A DNA stretch of 64,000 nucleotides, taken from positions 186,001 through 250,000 of the forward strand of contig NZ_JNWO01000008.1 in assembly GCF_000716435.1 (NCBI RefSeq), read 5' to 3'. Both the position numbers and the translations under genes were made by a program. The DNA comes from Streptomyces xylophagus (GTDB lineage Bacteria; Actinomycetota; Actinomycetes; Streptomycetales; Streptomycetaceae). Of this stretch, positions 18,224 through 26,438 are shown piece after piece (the first letter of the stretch is position 1; each line of letters begins with the position of its first letter). The notes beneath the pieces were generated by a model. The model saw nothing but the letters and a program-made list of their open reading frames with translations, had not been told where the DNA came from and did no database searches.

Positions 18224-19396
18224 GTGGATCTCGACGCTGTGCGCACCTTCGTGGCCATCGCTGACGCGGGCCGGTTCCAGGATGCCGCCACGGAGTTGTC
18301 GATCACCCAGCAGGCCGTCTCCAAGCGCATCGCCGCGCTGGAGCGGGCCGTAGGAGTGCGGCTGTTCACGCGGACCCCGCGCGGGGCCGAACTGACCGTC
18401 GACGGGCGGGCGTTCCTGCCCCACGCCCGCGAACTGCTGCGGGCCGAGGCGCGGGCGTTCGCCTCCGTCCGGCCCGGCCATCGCGCGCTGCGCGTCGACG
18501 TGATCGGTCGCGGGCTCGCCCCGGCCACGCTGCTGCGCGACTTCCATCGCGCGCACCCGGAGATCGAGCTGGACGTCGTGACGCTCTTCGACGCCGACGC
18601 GGCCGTGGACGCCATCCGCTCCGGCACGGTCGACGCGTCGTTCCGCGCCGTCACCGTGACCGGCCGTCGGCTTGCCGACAGCACGGGCCCCGCGCGGTCC
18701 GCCGCCGTCGCCGAGACCGGCCGTCGGTTCCCCGATCGCACGGGCGCCTCGCGGTCCGTCTCCCTCGCCGAGACCGGCCGTCGGCTTCCCGGCAGCACGG
18801 CTTCCGCCCGGTCCGTCTCCCTCGCCGAGACCGGCAGACGGTTCCCCGGCAGCACGGCTCCCGCGCGGTCCGTCTCCGGCTCCGTCCCCCTCTCCCTCGC
18901 CGAGACCGGCCGTCGGCTTCCCGATGACATCGAGGTCAGCCGCGCCTTCGACGAACCCGTCCAGCTGCTCACCGGCCCGGCGCACGCACTCGCCGCCGCC
19001 CGCACGCTCACCCCGGCCGACCTCGTCGGGCACCGGATCTGGATGCCCGGCCTCGTCCCGGGCACCGAGTGGGCCGCCTACTACGACGCGTTCGCCGCCG
19101 CGTTCGGGCTCACGATCGAGAGCACCGGCCCCGACTTCGGGGTGGAGCCCCTGCTGGACACCATCGCCGGGTCCCGTTCCCTGGCGACCCTCGTCGGCGA
19201 GCAGACCCGCCTGGTCTGGCCCGCCGACCACGACCTGCGCCGTATCGCCGTACGGAATCCGACCCCCGTCTACCCGCACTCCCTGGTCCACCACCGCGAC
19301 AACCGACACCCCGGGCTCACGGCCCTCCGCGACCACCTCGCCTCGACACGCCCCGACCCCTCCGACGAGGGGACCTGGACACCGGCGTGGGCGTAG
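18224..19396 (+). CDS. LysR-family regulator with in-frame repeat insertion
   Basis: 390 residues from GTG (VDLDAVRTFVAIADAGRF). The winged helix-turn-helix covers residues 1-60, with ITQQAVSKRIAALERAVG as recognition region. A LysR substrate-binding domain follows, interrupted at about residues 146-239 by four to five copies of a 19-residue repeat (TGRR[LF]P-STA-ARSVSLAE). After the repeats the domain resumes with DDIEVSRAFDEPVQLLTGP. LysR proteins of this type are near 300 residues, so the excess equals the repeats. It is divergent from the MFS-GNAT pair, its probable target. Confidence 0.85.
   Translation: MDLDAVRTFVAIADAGRFQDAATELSITQQAVSKRIAALERAVGVRLFTRTPRGAELTVDGRAFLPHARELLRAEARAFASVRPGHRALRVDVIGRGLAPATLLRDFHRAHPEIELDVVTLFDADAAVDAIRSGTVDASFRAVTVTGRRLADSTGPARSAAVAETGRRFPDRTGASRSVSLAETGRRLPGSTASARSVSLAETGRRFPGSTAPARSVSGSVPLSLAETGRRLPDDIEVSRAFDEPVQLLTGPAHALAAARTLTPADLVGHRIWMPGLVPGTEWAAYYDAFAAAFGLTIESTGPDFGVEPLLDTIAGSRSLATLVGEQTRLVWPADHDLRRIAVRNPTPVYPHSLVHHRDNRHPGLTALRDHLASTRPDPSDEGTWTPAWA
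18661..18942 (+). repeat. 57-bp tandem repeat inside the LysR gene
   Basis: Units begin at 18661, 18718, 18775, 18832 (with an extra 18 bases) and 18907 (partial, merging into unique sequence). Each starts CGGCCGTCGG or CGGCAGACGG and ends CTCGCCGAGAC. All lengths are multiples of three, so the reading frame is kept. Confidence 0.92.
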
Positions 19397-19486
19397 GCGG
19401 ACCGGGTGATCCGTAGGTGGCGCGCCATCACCGCAAGGCCCGACGGCGCCGGGACCGGGGCCCCGCCCGGGCGTGACCGCCAGGTC

Positions 19487-20380
19487 CTAGCCGCGCAGCC
19501 GCCGCGCGATCTCCAGATGGTGCGGCGCCGGCAGGTCCCCGTCCTCGATCGCCCACAGCGCGTTCTGCAGCACCCGCCCGAGCGTCCAGGCCCGCGCCCG
19601 CGCCCGGTCGAGACCGATCACGTCCGTCATCGCGTCGAAGCGCCAACGGATTTCGTCGGGCTCGAAACGGTTGTGCAGAGCCGGGAAGAGTTCGAAGCCG
19701 GGGTCGCCCGCCAACGGCTTGGGGTCGATGGCGAGCCAGGGCCCACGCTGCCCGTTGTCGATGACGCCGAGGACGTTGTCGTAGTGCAGATCCCAGTGCA
19801 GCAGCCGGTCACCGGGCTCGGCCGCGACCTCGCGCACCGCCGCCGCGCAGTCCCCGATCAGGCGTCGGTCGGCCGGGTCCGGGAGGCGGGGGAGGGCCGA
19901 GGGGACCTGTTCCAGCATGGCCGCCGCCACCGGGCCGAGCCGCCGGCGCAGCTCCGGCGGTGCGGATACCGCCGTCAGGCGCGCCAACAGCCTGGCGATG
20001 ACGACGGTCGCGGCGCGTGCGTCCGGTTCGTGGGTGAGCGCGCGGGACGCGTCGAGGCGTTCGAGGAGCAGCGTGCCGGTCTCGTCGTCGTACTCCAGAA
20101 GTTCTACGGCGCCGTCGCCGGCCCAGGCGCGCAGCGCGACCGGCTCGCCCGCGGTCTCCTCGTCGAGGTACTGGAGTTTCAGCGCGGCCCGGCCGCCGTC
20201 GGCGCGCAGCACGGGGAGCACCAGGGCGCACATGCCGTACATGGAGGGCCCGTCGAGCCGGAGCGACCACCGCTCCAGGAAGCCGGCCGCCCGCTGCGGC
20301 AGCCCGGCGACGAAGGCGCGGCCGGCCTCGCCGTTGAACGTCTCCTGGGAGGTGACCAGCGCGGCCGGAATGTCGATCAC
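19487..20380 (-). CDS. APH-family phosphotransferase (aminoglycoside/hydroxyurea-type)
   Basis: About 297 residues from a GTG at 20380 (VIDIPAALVTSQ). Kinase-fold motifs are present: LKLQYLDEET (ATP lysine), catalytic loop LLHWDLHYDNVL, and metal-binding AIDPKPLAGDPGFEL. The family phosphorylates antibiotics such as streptomycin, or unrelated small molecules; the true substrate cannot be read from the sequence. An ATG at 20416 would overlap the start of the divergent rhomboid-like gene, so the shorter start is preferred, but this is uncertain. Confidence 0.78.
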   Translation of the reverse strand: MIDIPAALVTSQETFNGEAGRAFVAGLPQRAAGFLERWSLRLDGPSMYGMCALVLPVLRADGGRAALKLQYLDEETAGEPVALRAWAGDGAVELLEYDDETGTLLLERLDASRALTHEPDARAATVVIARLLARLTAVSAPPELRRRLGPVAAAMLEQVPSALPRLPDPADRRLIGDCAAAVREVAAEPGDRLLHWDLHYDNVLGVIDNGQRGPWLAIDPKPLAGDPGFELFPALHNRFEPDEIRWRFDAMTDVIGLDRARARAWTLGRVLQNALWAIEDGDLPAPHHLEIARRLRG

Positions 20381-20402
20381 GGCTCCGACGATACTTGCGT
20401 GC

Positions 20403-21068
20403 GTGAATCGGCTCATGCGAATTACCCGGGGCCTCCACAGGGTGTGGACGTACGTCCGCAGCGCGCCCGGCACCTACGTCTGGCTGGGGATTCTGTTCGT
20501 TACCACGGTCGCCGTGCACCACATGTCGCCGGAGTTCGAGCAGGAGTTCCTGCGGCAGCGGTCCACCAACATCCACGAGTTGTCGAACAACCCGGTGCGG
20601 GTGCTGTTCGCGAGCGCGATGTGGATGGATGGGGGGCGCTGGCTGCCGTACGCCGTGCTGTACACGGTGTTCCACGCGCAGGCGGAGCGTTGGCTCGGTA
20701 CGGCGCGGTGGCTGATGGTGTGTGTGGCCGCGCATGTGCTGGCGACGCTGATCAGCGAGGGGGCGCTGCTGTGGGCGATCAAGAACGACATGGCGCCCGA
20801 GTCCGCGGTCAACACCCTTGACATCGGGGTGAGTTACGCGCTGGCGGGGGTCGTGGGGGTGCTGGCGTACCGGATCGCGGCGCCGTGGCGGTACCCGTAT
20901 CTCGTGATCGTGCTGGCGGTCTACGGCGTGCCGCTGGCCACCCACCGCACCTTCACCGATCTCGGGCATTTCACCTCCGTGCTGATCGGTCTGGCGTGTT
21001 ATCCGCTGGTCAGGGGCTGTGGAAAAGCATGGAATCCGAAGGAGACAGTGGCCGCCCTCAGGGGTTAG
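20403..21068 (+). CDS. Rhomboid-like membrane protein
   Basis: About 222 residues from GTG (VNRLMRITRG); an ATG at 20415 is equally possible. There are about six membrane segments. GVSYALAG in a later membrane segment could be the rhomboid serine motif (usual GxSG), and GHFTSVLIGL could supply the catalytic histidine, as in intramembrane proteases. Motif agreement is partial, so protease activity is not certain. Its start lies only about 22 bases from that of the divergent APH gene, implying leaderless or very short leaders. Nine bases separate it from the FAD oxidoreductase. Confidence 0.72.
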   Translation: MNRLMRITRGLHRVWTYVRSAPGTYVWLGILFVTTVAVHHMSPEFEQEFLRQRSTNIHELSNNPVRVLFASAMWMDGGRWLPYAVLYTVFHAQAERWLGTARWLMVCVAAHVLATLISEGALLWAIKNDMAPESAVNTLDIGVSYALAGVVGVLAYRIAAPWRYPYLVIVLAVYGVPLATHRTFTDLGHFTSVLIGLACYPLVRGCGKAWNPKETVAALRG

Positions 21069-21077
21069 CGTCCGGAT

Positions 21078-22484
21078 ATGAGCAGCTCGGCAAGCGGTGT
21101 CGTCAACGGCGGCATCTCCTTCTGGTACACGGACGACGGCCTCCCGGCGCGACGGGAGCCCCTCGCCGGTGACGCCTCGGCCGACGTCGTGATCGTCGGC
21201 GGCGGCTACACGGGACTGTGGACCGCGTACTACCTGAAGAAGGCGGCCCCCTCTCTTCGGGTCACCGTCCTGGAGCAGAAGTTCTGCGGCTACGGCGCCT
21301 CGGGGCGGAACGGCGGCTGGCTCTACAACGGCATCGCGGGCCGCGACCGGTACGCGAGACTCCACGGCCACGAAGCCGCCGTACGCCTGCAGAAGGCCAT
21401 GAACGACACCGTCGCCGAGGTCGTCAAGGTTGCGGAGGAGGAGCGGATCGAGGCCGACATCCATCGCGGTGGGGTGCTCGAAGTCGCTTGTACGCCAGCC
21501 CAGTTGGCGCGGCTGAAGGCCTTCCACGCGCACGAGCTGTCGTACGGCGAGAAGGACCGCGAGCTGTACGGCGCCCGCGAGACCGCCGAGCGGATCCGGG
21601 TCGCGGACGCGGTCGGTTCGACGTGGACGCCGCACGGCGCGCGCCTGCATCCGGTGAAGCTGGTGAAGGGACTCGCGGCGGCGGCCGAGGCGCTGGGGGT
21701 CGTCATTCACGAGTCGACGCCCGTCACCGAGATCCGGCCCCGGCACGCCGTCACGCCCTACGGCACCGTCCGCGCGCCCTACGTCCTGCGCTGCACCGAG
21801 GGCTTCACCGCGAACCTCAAGGGGCAGCGGCGGACCTGGCTGCCCATGAACTCCTCGATGATCGCGACCGAGCCGCTCACCGAGGAGCAGTGGGAGTCGG
21901 TCGGTTGGGCCGGTCTGGAGGCCCTCGGCGACATGGCGCACGCGTACATGTACGCGCAGCGCACCGCCGACGGGCGGATCGCGCTGGGCGGGCGCGGGGT
22001 GCCGTACCGCTTCGGGTCGCGGACCGACAACGACGGGCGCACACAGGCGGCGACGATCGAGGCCCTGCGCGAGATCCTCGTGCGCTTCTTCCCCTCGCTG
22101 GCCGGGCTGCGTGTCGAGCACGCCTGGTCAGGGGTTCTGGGGGTGCCGCGCGACTGGTGCGCGACGGTGACGCTGGATCGGTCGACGGGGCTGGGGTGGG
22201 CGGGCGGTTACGTCGGCTCGGGGGTCGCGACGACGAACCTCGCGGGGCGGACGTTGCGGGATCTGGTGCGGTTGGATTCGGGGGAGGGCGGCGCTACTGA
22301 CCTCACCGCACTGCCGTGGGTCGATCACAAGGTGCGCAAGTGGGAGCCGGAGCCGCTGCGTTGGCTGGGCGTGCAGGGGATGTACGCGACGTACCGCGCG
22401 GCGGACCGGCGTGAACTGGCGGGGCACGGTGCGGAGTCGTCGCGGTTGGCGCGGCTTGCCGATCGGGTGGCCGGGCGGCACTGA
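21078..22484 (+). CDS. FAD-dependent amine/amino acid oxidoreductase (DAO family)
   Basis: 468 residues. DVVIVGGGYTGLWTAYYLKK (residues 35-54) is the FAD-binding Rossmann motif, and CGYGASGRNGGW is the second conserved stretch of the DAO/PuuB group. Near the C terminus, GWAGGYVGSGVATTNLAGR closes the FAD site. Relatives oxidise gamma-glutamylputrescine or other amines with release of H2O2 and ammonia. It starts 9 bases after the rhomboid-like gene, so they probably share a transcript, though no functional link is obvious. Confidence 0.85.
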   Translation: MSSSASGVVNGGISFWYTDDGLPARREPLAGDASADVVIVGGGYTGLWTAYYLKKAAPSLRVTVLEQKFCGYGASGRNGGWLYNGIAGRDRYARLHGHEAAVRLQKAMNDTVAEVVKVAEEERIEADIHRGGVLEVACTPAQLARLKAFHAHELSYGEKDRELYGARETAERIRVADAVGSTWTPHGARLHPVKLVKGLAAAAEALGVVIHESTPVTEIRPRHAVTPYGTVRAPYVLRCTEGFTANLKGQRRTWLPMNSSMIATEPLTEEQWESVGWAGLEALGDMAHAYMYAQRTADGRIALGGRGVPYRFGSRTDNDGRTQAATIEALREILVRFFPSLAGLRVEHAWSGVLGVPRDWCATVTLDRSTGLGWAGGYVGSGVATTNLAGRTLRDLVRLDSGEGGATDLTALPWVDHKVRKWEPEPLRWLGVQGMYATYRAADRRELAGHGAESSRLARLADRVAGRH

Positions 22485-22506
22485 GGCCTGGGGCGGGTTG
22501 TCGTCG

Positions 22507-22550
22507 GGTGCGGTTTTGTGGGGGTGCGGCTTTGTGGGGGTGCGGCTTTG
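22507..22550 (+). repeat. 16-bp tandem repeat after the FAD oxidoreductase
   Basis: GGTGCGGCTTTGTGGG is repeated about 2.75 times directly after the gene. It is non-coding. Confidence 0.75.
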
Positions 22551-22573
22551 CGCCTGCGGTTTGGTGGTGGGTC

Positions 22574-22685
22574 GGGGCCGTGCCGGGGGGTGTCCGTCCT
22601 CGGAACGGCGCGGAATCGGTCATTTACCAACTCGGCCGTGTTGACGCGCCAACCGCTGCGGGCGGACACCCCCCGACACGGCCCC
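22574..22685. repeat. Long inverted repeat between convergent genes
   Basis: Arms of 23 bases at 22574-22596 and 22663-22685 are complementary with one mismatch (arm core GCCGGGGGGTGTCCG). They enclose 66 bases. It may be a terminator, an insulator or a small non-autonomous element. The 228-base gap holds no credible gene. Confidence 0.75.
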
Positions 22686-22713
22686 TTCTCGCCGTACGCG
22701 GCTGACTGTCCGC

Positions 22714-24294
22714 TCAGTTCACCGACTCCGACTCCGACTCCGGCGCCTGCGCCGTAGCCGCGTGCTTCGGTGCTCGGGCCGTCACCATCAACCCCGCGAC
22801 CAGTCCCGCCAGCAGCATCACGGCGACGGCCCACCAGATGGCGACCGTGTAGCCGTGGACGATGCCCTTGCTCGTGATGAGGGCCTTCTGGGCCGGGTTG
22901 TGGAGATGGGCGGCGATGTAGGCCGTGCTGCTGGTGGTGGCGATCGTGTTGAGGAGGGCCGTGCCGATCGAACCGCCCACCTGCTGCGCGGTGTTGACGG
23001 TCGCGGAGGTCACGCCCGAGTCCTGCGGGGCGACTCCGGCCGTGGCGGTGGCGAAGACCGGCATGAAGATCAGGCCCATGCCGAGGCCCATCAGCAGCAG
23101 CCCGGGGAGGAGTTCGGTCGCGTAGTCCGACTCGACGGTCAGCCGGGTGAAGAAGGACATACCGCCTGCGGCCAGGACCGCGCCCGGGACCATCAGGGTG
23201 CGCGGCGGCACATGGTGCATCAGCCGGGCCGAGATCTGCGTCGAGCCGATGATGATCGCGACCGTGAGGGGAAGGAAGGCCATGCCGGTCTTCACGGGCG
23301 AGTAGCCGAGGACGACCTGGAGGTAGTAGGTCATGAACAGGAACACGCCGAACATGCCGATGACGGCGAGCCCCATGGTGAGGAAGCAGCCGGCCCGGTT
23401 GCGGTCCTTGACGATGTGGAGGGGGAGGAGGGGGCTGGGGGCCCTCGTCTGCCACCAGACGAAGGATGTGAGTAGTACGGCGCCTGCGACGAACAGGCCG
23501 AGGACCAGCGAGTCCGTCCAGCCGCGCGGTTCCGCCTCGCTGAACCCGTAGACGATCGCGACCAGTCCGCCGCAGCCCAGCAGCACACCGGGTACGTCGA
23601 GGCGGGCGCCCTTGTGGCCGGGGCGGTCGTGGAGGAGGGCGAAGGCGCCGAAGACCGCGATGATCGCGATGGGGATGTTGACGTACAGGCACCAGCGCCA
23701 GTTCAGGTACTCGGTGAGCAGGCCGCCCGCTATGAAGCCGATCGCCGAACCGCTGCCCGCGAGCGCGCCGTAGATCCCGAAGGCCTTTCCGCGTTCCTTC
23801 GGGTCGGTGAAGGTGGTGGTGAGGAGGCTGAGCGCCGAGGGGGCCAGTACGGCGGCGAAGACGCCCTGGAGCGCGCGGGCGCCGAAGAGCATGCCTGAGG
23901 TCGTGGCCGCGCCGCCGAGTGCGGAGGCGCCCGCGAAGCCGATCAGGCCGATGACGAAGGTGCGTTTGCGGCCCACCAGGTCGGCGATTCGGCCGCCGAG
24001 GAGGAGCAGGCCGCCGAAGGCGAGCGTGTAGGCGGTGATGACCCATTGGCGGTTGCCGTCGGACATGCCCAGGTCACGCTGTGCGGAGGGGAGTGCGATG
24101 TTCACGATCGTCGCGTCGAGGACGACCATCAGCTGCGCGAGAGCGATGATCACCAGGCCCCACCAGCGGCGAGGGTCGGGCTGCGCGGCCGTCGTTCCGG
24201 GTTCGTTTGGTTCACCTGTTCGGGTGACGCTCATCTGCTCAGAAGACCATGAAACGGGATGTATCGCATCTGCGGAACCGCTGTGCTCGGTCAT
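22714..24294 (-). CDS. DHA2-family MFS drug exporter (EmrB/QacA type)
   Basis: 526 residues with fourteen predicted membrane segments. LDATIVNIALPSAQRDLG in segment 1 is motif D1 of the 14-TM drug/H+ antiporters, and GGRIADLVGRKRTF is motif A. The ATG at 24294 overlaps the stop of the upstream oxidoreductase by 4 bases, giving translational coupling and placing both behind the SoxR-type promoter at 25263. An ATG at 24234 is an alternative. It probably exports redox-active or toxic compounds, in keeping with that promoter. Confidence 0.88.
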   Translation of the reverse strand: MTEHSGSADAIHPVSWSSEQMSVTRTGEPNEPGTTAAQPDPRRWWGLVIIALAQLMVVLDATIVNIALPSAQRDLGMSDGNRQWVITAYTLAFGGLLLLGGRIADLVGRKRTFVIGLIGFAGASALGGAATTSGMLFGARALQGVFAAVLAPSALSLLTTTFTDPKERGKAFGIYGALAGSGSAIGFIAGGLLTEYLNWRWCLYVNIPIAIIAVFGAFALLHDRPGHKGARLDVPGVLLGCGGLVAIVYGFSEAEPRGWTDSLVLGLFVAGAVLLTSFVWWQTRAPSPLLPLHIVKDRNRAGCFLTMGLAVIGMFGVFLFMTYYLQVVLGYSPVKTGMAFLPLTVAIIIGSTQISARLMHHVPPRTLMVPGAVLAAGGMSFFTRLTVESDYATELLPGLLLMGLGMGLIFMPVFATATAGVAPQDSGVTSATVNTAQQVGGSIGTALLNTIATTSSTAYIAAHLHNPAQKALITSKGIVHGYTVAIWWAVAVMLLAGLVAGLMVTARAPKHAATAQAPESESESVN

Positions 24295-25256
24295 GGTTCC
24301 AAGACCACTTTCCCGGTCGTCCTCCTCGTCTCCAGCGCCCGGTGCGCGTCCGCCGCCGCGGCCAGCGGGAACCGTTGGACGGCCGGCACCAGCCGGCCCT
24401 CCGCCGCCTCGGCTAGCGCGCGCAACTCCAGCGTCCGGACGGGACTCGGGCCGCCGGCCTTTCGCATCATCACGGGCCCGAGCACCTGTTCGGACAGCCC
24501 TTCGGCGGCATACGGCTCGCCGCTCGACCACCCGAAGACGACATGCTGACCGCCGGACCCGAGCAGTCCTACGGCTTCACGGGCGATCTCGCCGCCCACC
24601 CCGTCGAACACGACGGTCGCGTGCCGCCCGCCGAGCCAGGCCCGCACCTTTCCCGGCCACTCCGGGTCCGTGTAGTCGAGGGCGAGATCGGCGCCGTTCG
24701 CCCGCACCAGGGCAACCTTCTCCGGGCCGCCCGCGAGACCGATCACGGTGGCACCGGCGTGCTCGGCGTACTGCACGAGCAGGGTGCCGAGACCTCCGGC
24801 GGCGGCCGGAACGACGACCACGGAGTCGCTGTCCAGCTCGCTGAACTGCACGATCCCCATCGCGGTACGCCCCGTCCCGATCATGGCGACGGCCTGGGCG
24901 AAGTCCAGGTTCCCCGGGATCTCGTGCACCCGCTCGACATCGGCTACGGCCAACTCCGCGTACCCGCCCGGCGCGAACCCGAGATGCGCGACCACCCGCT
25001 TCCCGAGCCACAGCCCGGCGACTCCCTCGCCGAGCGACTCGACGACGCCGGCGACCTCGCGGCCGGGGATGGTGGGGAGAGCGGGGAGTTCGGGCAACGG
25101 GCCCTGTTCTCCCTTGCGCAGAACGGTGTCCAGGAGGTGGATTCCGGCCGCGGCGACGGCGATACGGACCTGGCCGGGGGCGGGGGAGGGGTCGTCGACG
25201 GGTTCGTAGGTGAGGTTCTCGGCGGGGCCGAAGCTGTGGAGTCGTATGGCCTGCAT
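24291..25256 (-). CDS. Zinc-type/quinone oxidoreductase (MDR family), SoxR-regulon candidate
   Basis: 321 residues. The GroES-like N-terminal half includes PGREVAGVVESLGEGV, and the NADPH Rossmann region is VVPAAAGGLGTLLVQYAEHAG. Structural-zinc cysteines are absent, so it belongs with quinone oxidoreductases: probable two- or one-electron reduction of quinones using NADPH. I recall a homologous oxidoreductase, SCO4266, as one of the few SoxR targets of S. coelicolor; the operator here agrees. The transcript is expected to begin within a few bases of the ATG. First gene of a two-gene operon with the MFS exporter. Confidence 0.88.
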   Translation of the reverse strand: MQAIRLHSFGPAENLTYEPVDDPSPAPGQVRIAVAAAGIHLLDTVLRKGEQGPLPELPALPTIPGREVAGVVESLGEGVAGLWLGKRVVAHLGFAPGGYAELAVADVERVHEIPGNLDFAQAVAMIGTGRTAMGIVQFSELDSDSVVVVPAAAGGLGTLLVQYAEHAGATVIGLAGGPEKVALVRANGADLALDYTDPEWPGKVRAWLGGRHATVVFDGVGGEIAREAVGLLGSGGQHVVFGWSSGEPYAAEGLSEQVLGPVMMRKAGGPSPVRTLELRALAEAAEGRLVPAVQRFPLAAAADAHRALETRRTTGKVVLEP

Positions 25257-25262
25257 GGGGAC

Positions 25263-25293
25263 ACTCTTCGACCTCAAGCGCGCTTGAGGTCAA
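25263..25293 (-). promoter_or_regulatory. SoxR-type promoter with 19-bp spacer
   Basis: On the minus strand TTGACC (-35, 25288-25293) and AAGAGT (-10, 25263-25268) are separated by 19 bases. Centred in the spacer is the perfect palindrome ACCTCAAGCGCGCTTGAGGT (25271-25290). Overlong spacers and CCTCAAG/CTTGAGG arms are the hallmark of SoxR boxes in the MerR family. The ATG follows only 6 bases after the -10. Confidence 0.85.
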
Positions 25294-25352
25294 GGGGTGG
25301 TGGGTCTGCGCAGGTCGGGGGCGTTGTCAGTGGTGGGGTGCAGGATGGGGGC

Positions 25353-26060
25353 ATGGCGAGGAGAGCGGCGGGCGGGACGGGTGGAACGGACAAGACGGGT
25401 AAGACGGGTGGGGTGAAGGGGGCGCGGCGGCCCGAGGTGCGGTTGCCGGGGCTGGAGGCTTACGGCGGTGGGGAGTTGGAGCCGGACGGGGACTACGACG
25501 GGCTGGAGTTCCGGGACGAGGACTTCGCGGGGCAGGACGGCGGGGGCGCCCGCTTCATGGACTGCGCGCTGACGGGCTGCGCGCTGGACGAGACGCGACT
25601 GCATCACGCCCGCGTACTGGACTCGGTCCTCACCGGCATACGGGGTGTCGGCACCGACCTCGCGGAGTCGACCCTGCGCGATGTCGAGGTGATCGACGCC
25701 AGGATGGGCGGTGTGCAGCTGCACGGCGCGGTTCTGGAGCGGGTGGTGATTCGGGGAGGAAAGATCGATTACCTGAATCTGCGCAAGGCGCGGCTCCGGG
25801 ATGTCGTCTTCGAGAGTTGTGTTCTGGTGGAGCCGGACTTTCTTGATGCTCGGCTGGAGCGCGTCGAGTTCGTGGACTGTGCGTTGAAGGGGGCGGACTT
25901 CACGGGGGTGACGTTCACCGATGTGGATCTGCGGGGGGCGGCTGAGCTGGAGATCGCGCGGGGAGTGGATCGGCTGTCGGGGGCGGTGATCAGCATGGGG
26001 CAACTGTTGGATCTGGCGCCGGTGTTGGCGGTGCAGATGGGGATTCGGGTGGAGGGGTGA
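25353..26060 (+). CDS. Pentapeptide-repeat protein
   Basis: 235 residues. After a basic, Gly/Thr-rich N terminus (1-35), residues 65-205 follow the A(D/N)Lxx spacing of pentapeptide repeats (for example LRDVVFESCVLVEPDFLDAR, then LKGADFTGVTFTDVDLRGA). These form a right-handed quadrilateral beta helix. Some members mimic DNA and protect gyrase from quinolones, but most have no known role. Its start is about 60 bases from the SoxR-type promoter on the other strand, raising the possibility of shared control. The C-terminal codons run into a tandem-repeat tail. Confidence 0.85.
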   Translation: MARRAAGGTGGTDKTGKTGGVKGARRPEVRLPGLEAYGGGELEPDGDYDGLEFRDEDFAGQDGGGARFMDCALTGCALDETRLHHARVLDSVLTGIRGVGTDLAESTLRDVEVIDARMGGVQLHGAVLERVVIRGGKIDYLNLRKARLRDVVFESCVLVEPDFLDARLERVEFVDCALKGADFTGVTFTDVDLRGAAELEIARGVDRLSGAVISMGQLLDLAPVLAVQMGIRVEG

Positions 26061-26280
26061 GGGGGGATCGCTTTTTGAGGTGAGGGGTTCTTCGGGGTGA
26101 GGGGGGCGGGCTTTTGAGCTGAGGGTGCTCTTCGGGGTGAGGGGCGCGCTTCTTGAGGTGAGGGGTTCTTCGGGTGACAGGGGTGCGCTTCGGGGTGACG
26201 GGAGTGCGCTTCGCGGTGACGGGGGTGAGCTTCGGGGTGACGGGAGTGCGGGGGTGCTTCGGGGCACGGGCGGGGTGCCT
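26058..26280 (+). repeat. Degenerate tandem repeats after the pentapeptide gene
   Basis: About 220 bases made of variants of CTTCGGGGTGACGGGAGTGC and the related TTCTTCGGGGTGAGGGG, roughly 20-27 bases per unit and ten units. The first copy resembles the last codons and TGA of the pentapeptide gene (GGTGGAGGGGTGAGG). No gene is seen here. Confidence 0.8.
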
Positions 26281-26295
26281 TTGTGGCGCAGGCCG

Positions 26296-26390
26296 GCATC
26301 ACCCAGCCCGTCCGGCGTTTGAGGACGAGGCCGTTCAGGCCGATGGGGGTCTGGGGGCGCAGCCCCCAGGGACGGCACCACGGGTTCAGG
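26296..26390. repeat. Streptomyces dispersed intergenic repeat with terminator hairpin
   Basis: The text ATCACCCAGCCCGTCCGGCG, then TTTGAGGACGAGG, GGGGGTCTGGGGGCGCAGCC, is a sequence I recognise as recurrent in Streptomyces intergenic DNA. It includes an 8-bp stem, CTGGGGGC with complement (26351-26369), likely a bidirectional terminator between the pentapeptide gene (+) and the hypothetical gene (-). Confidence 0.65.
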
Positions 26391-26438
26391 GCAGCCGGGA
26401 AGCGCAAGGGCAGCCGGAAACTCAGGGCTGCCAGAGGC

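Noticed and set aside
19809..22121. A 770-codon minus-strand frame spanning the rhomboid-like and FAD genes
   Set aside because: No domain, and it opposes two genes with clear motifs.
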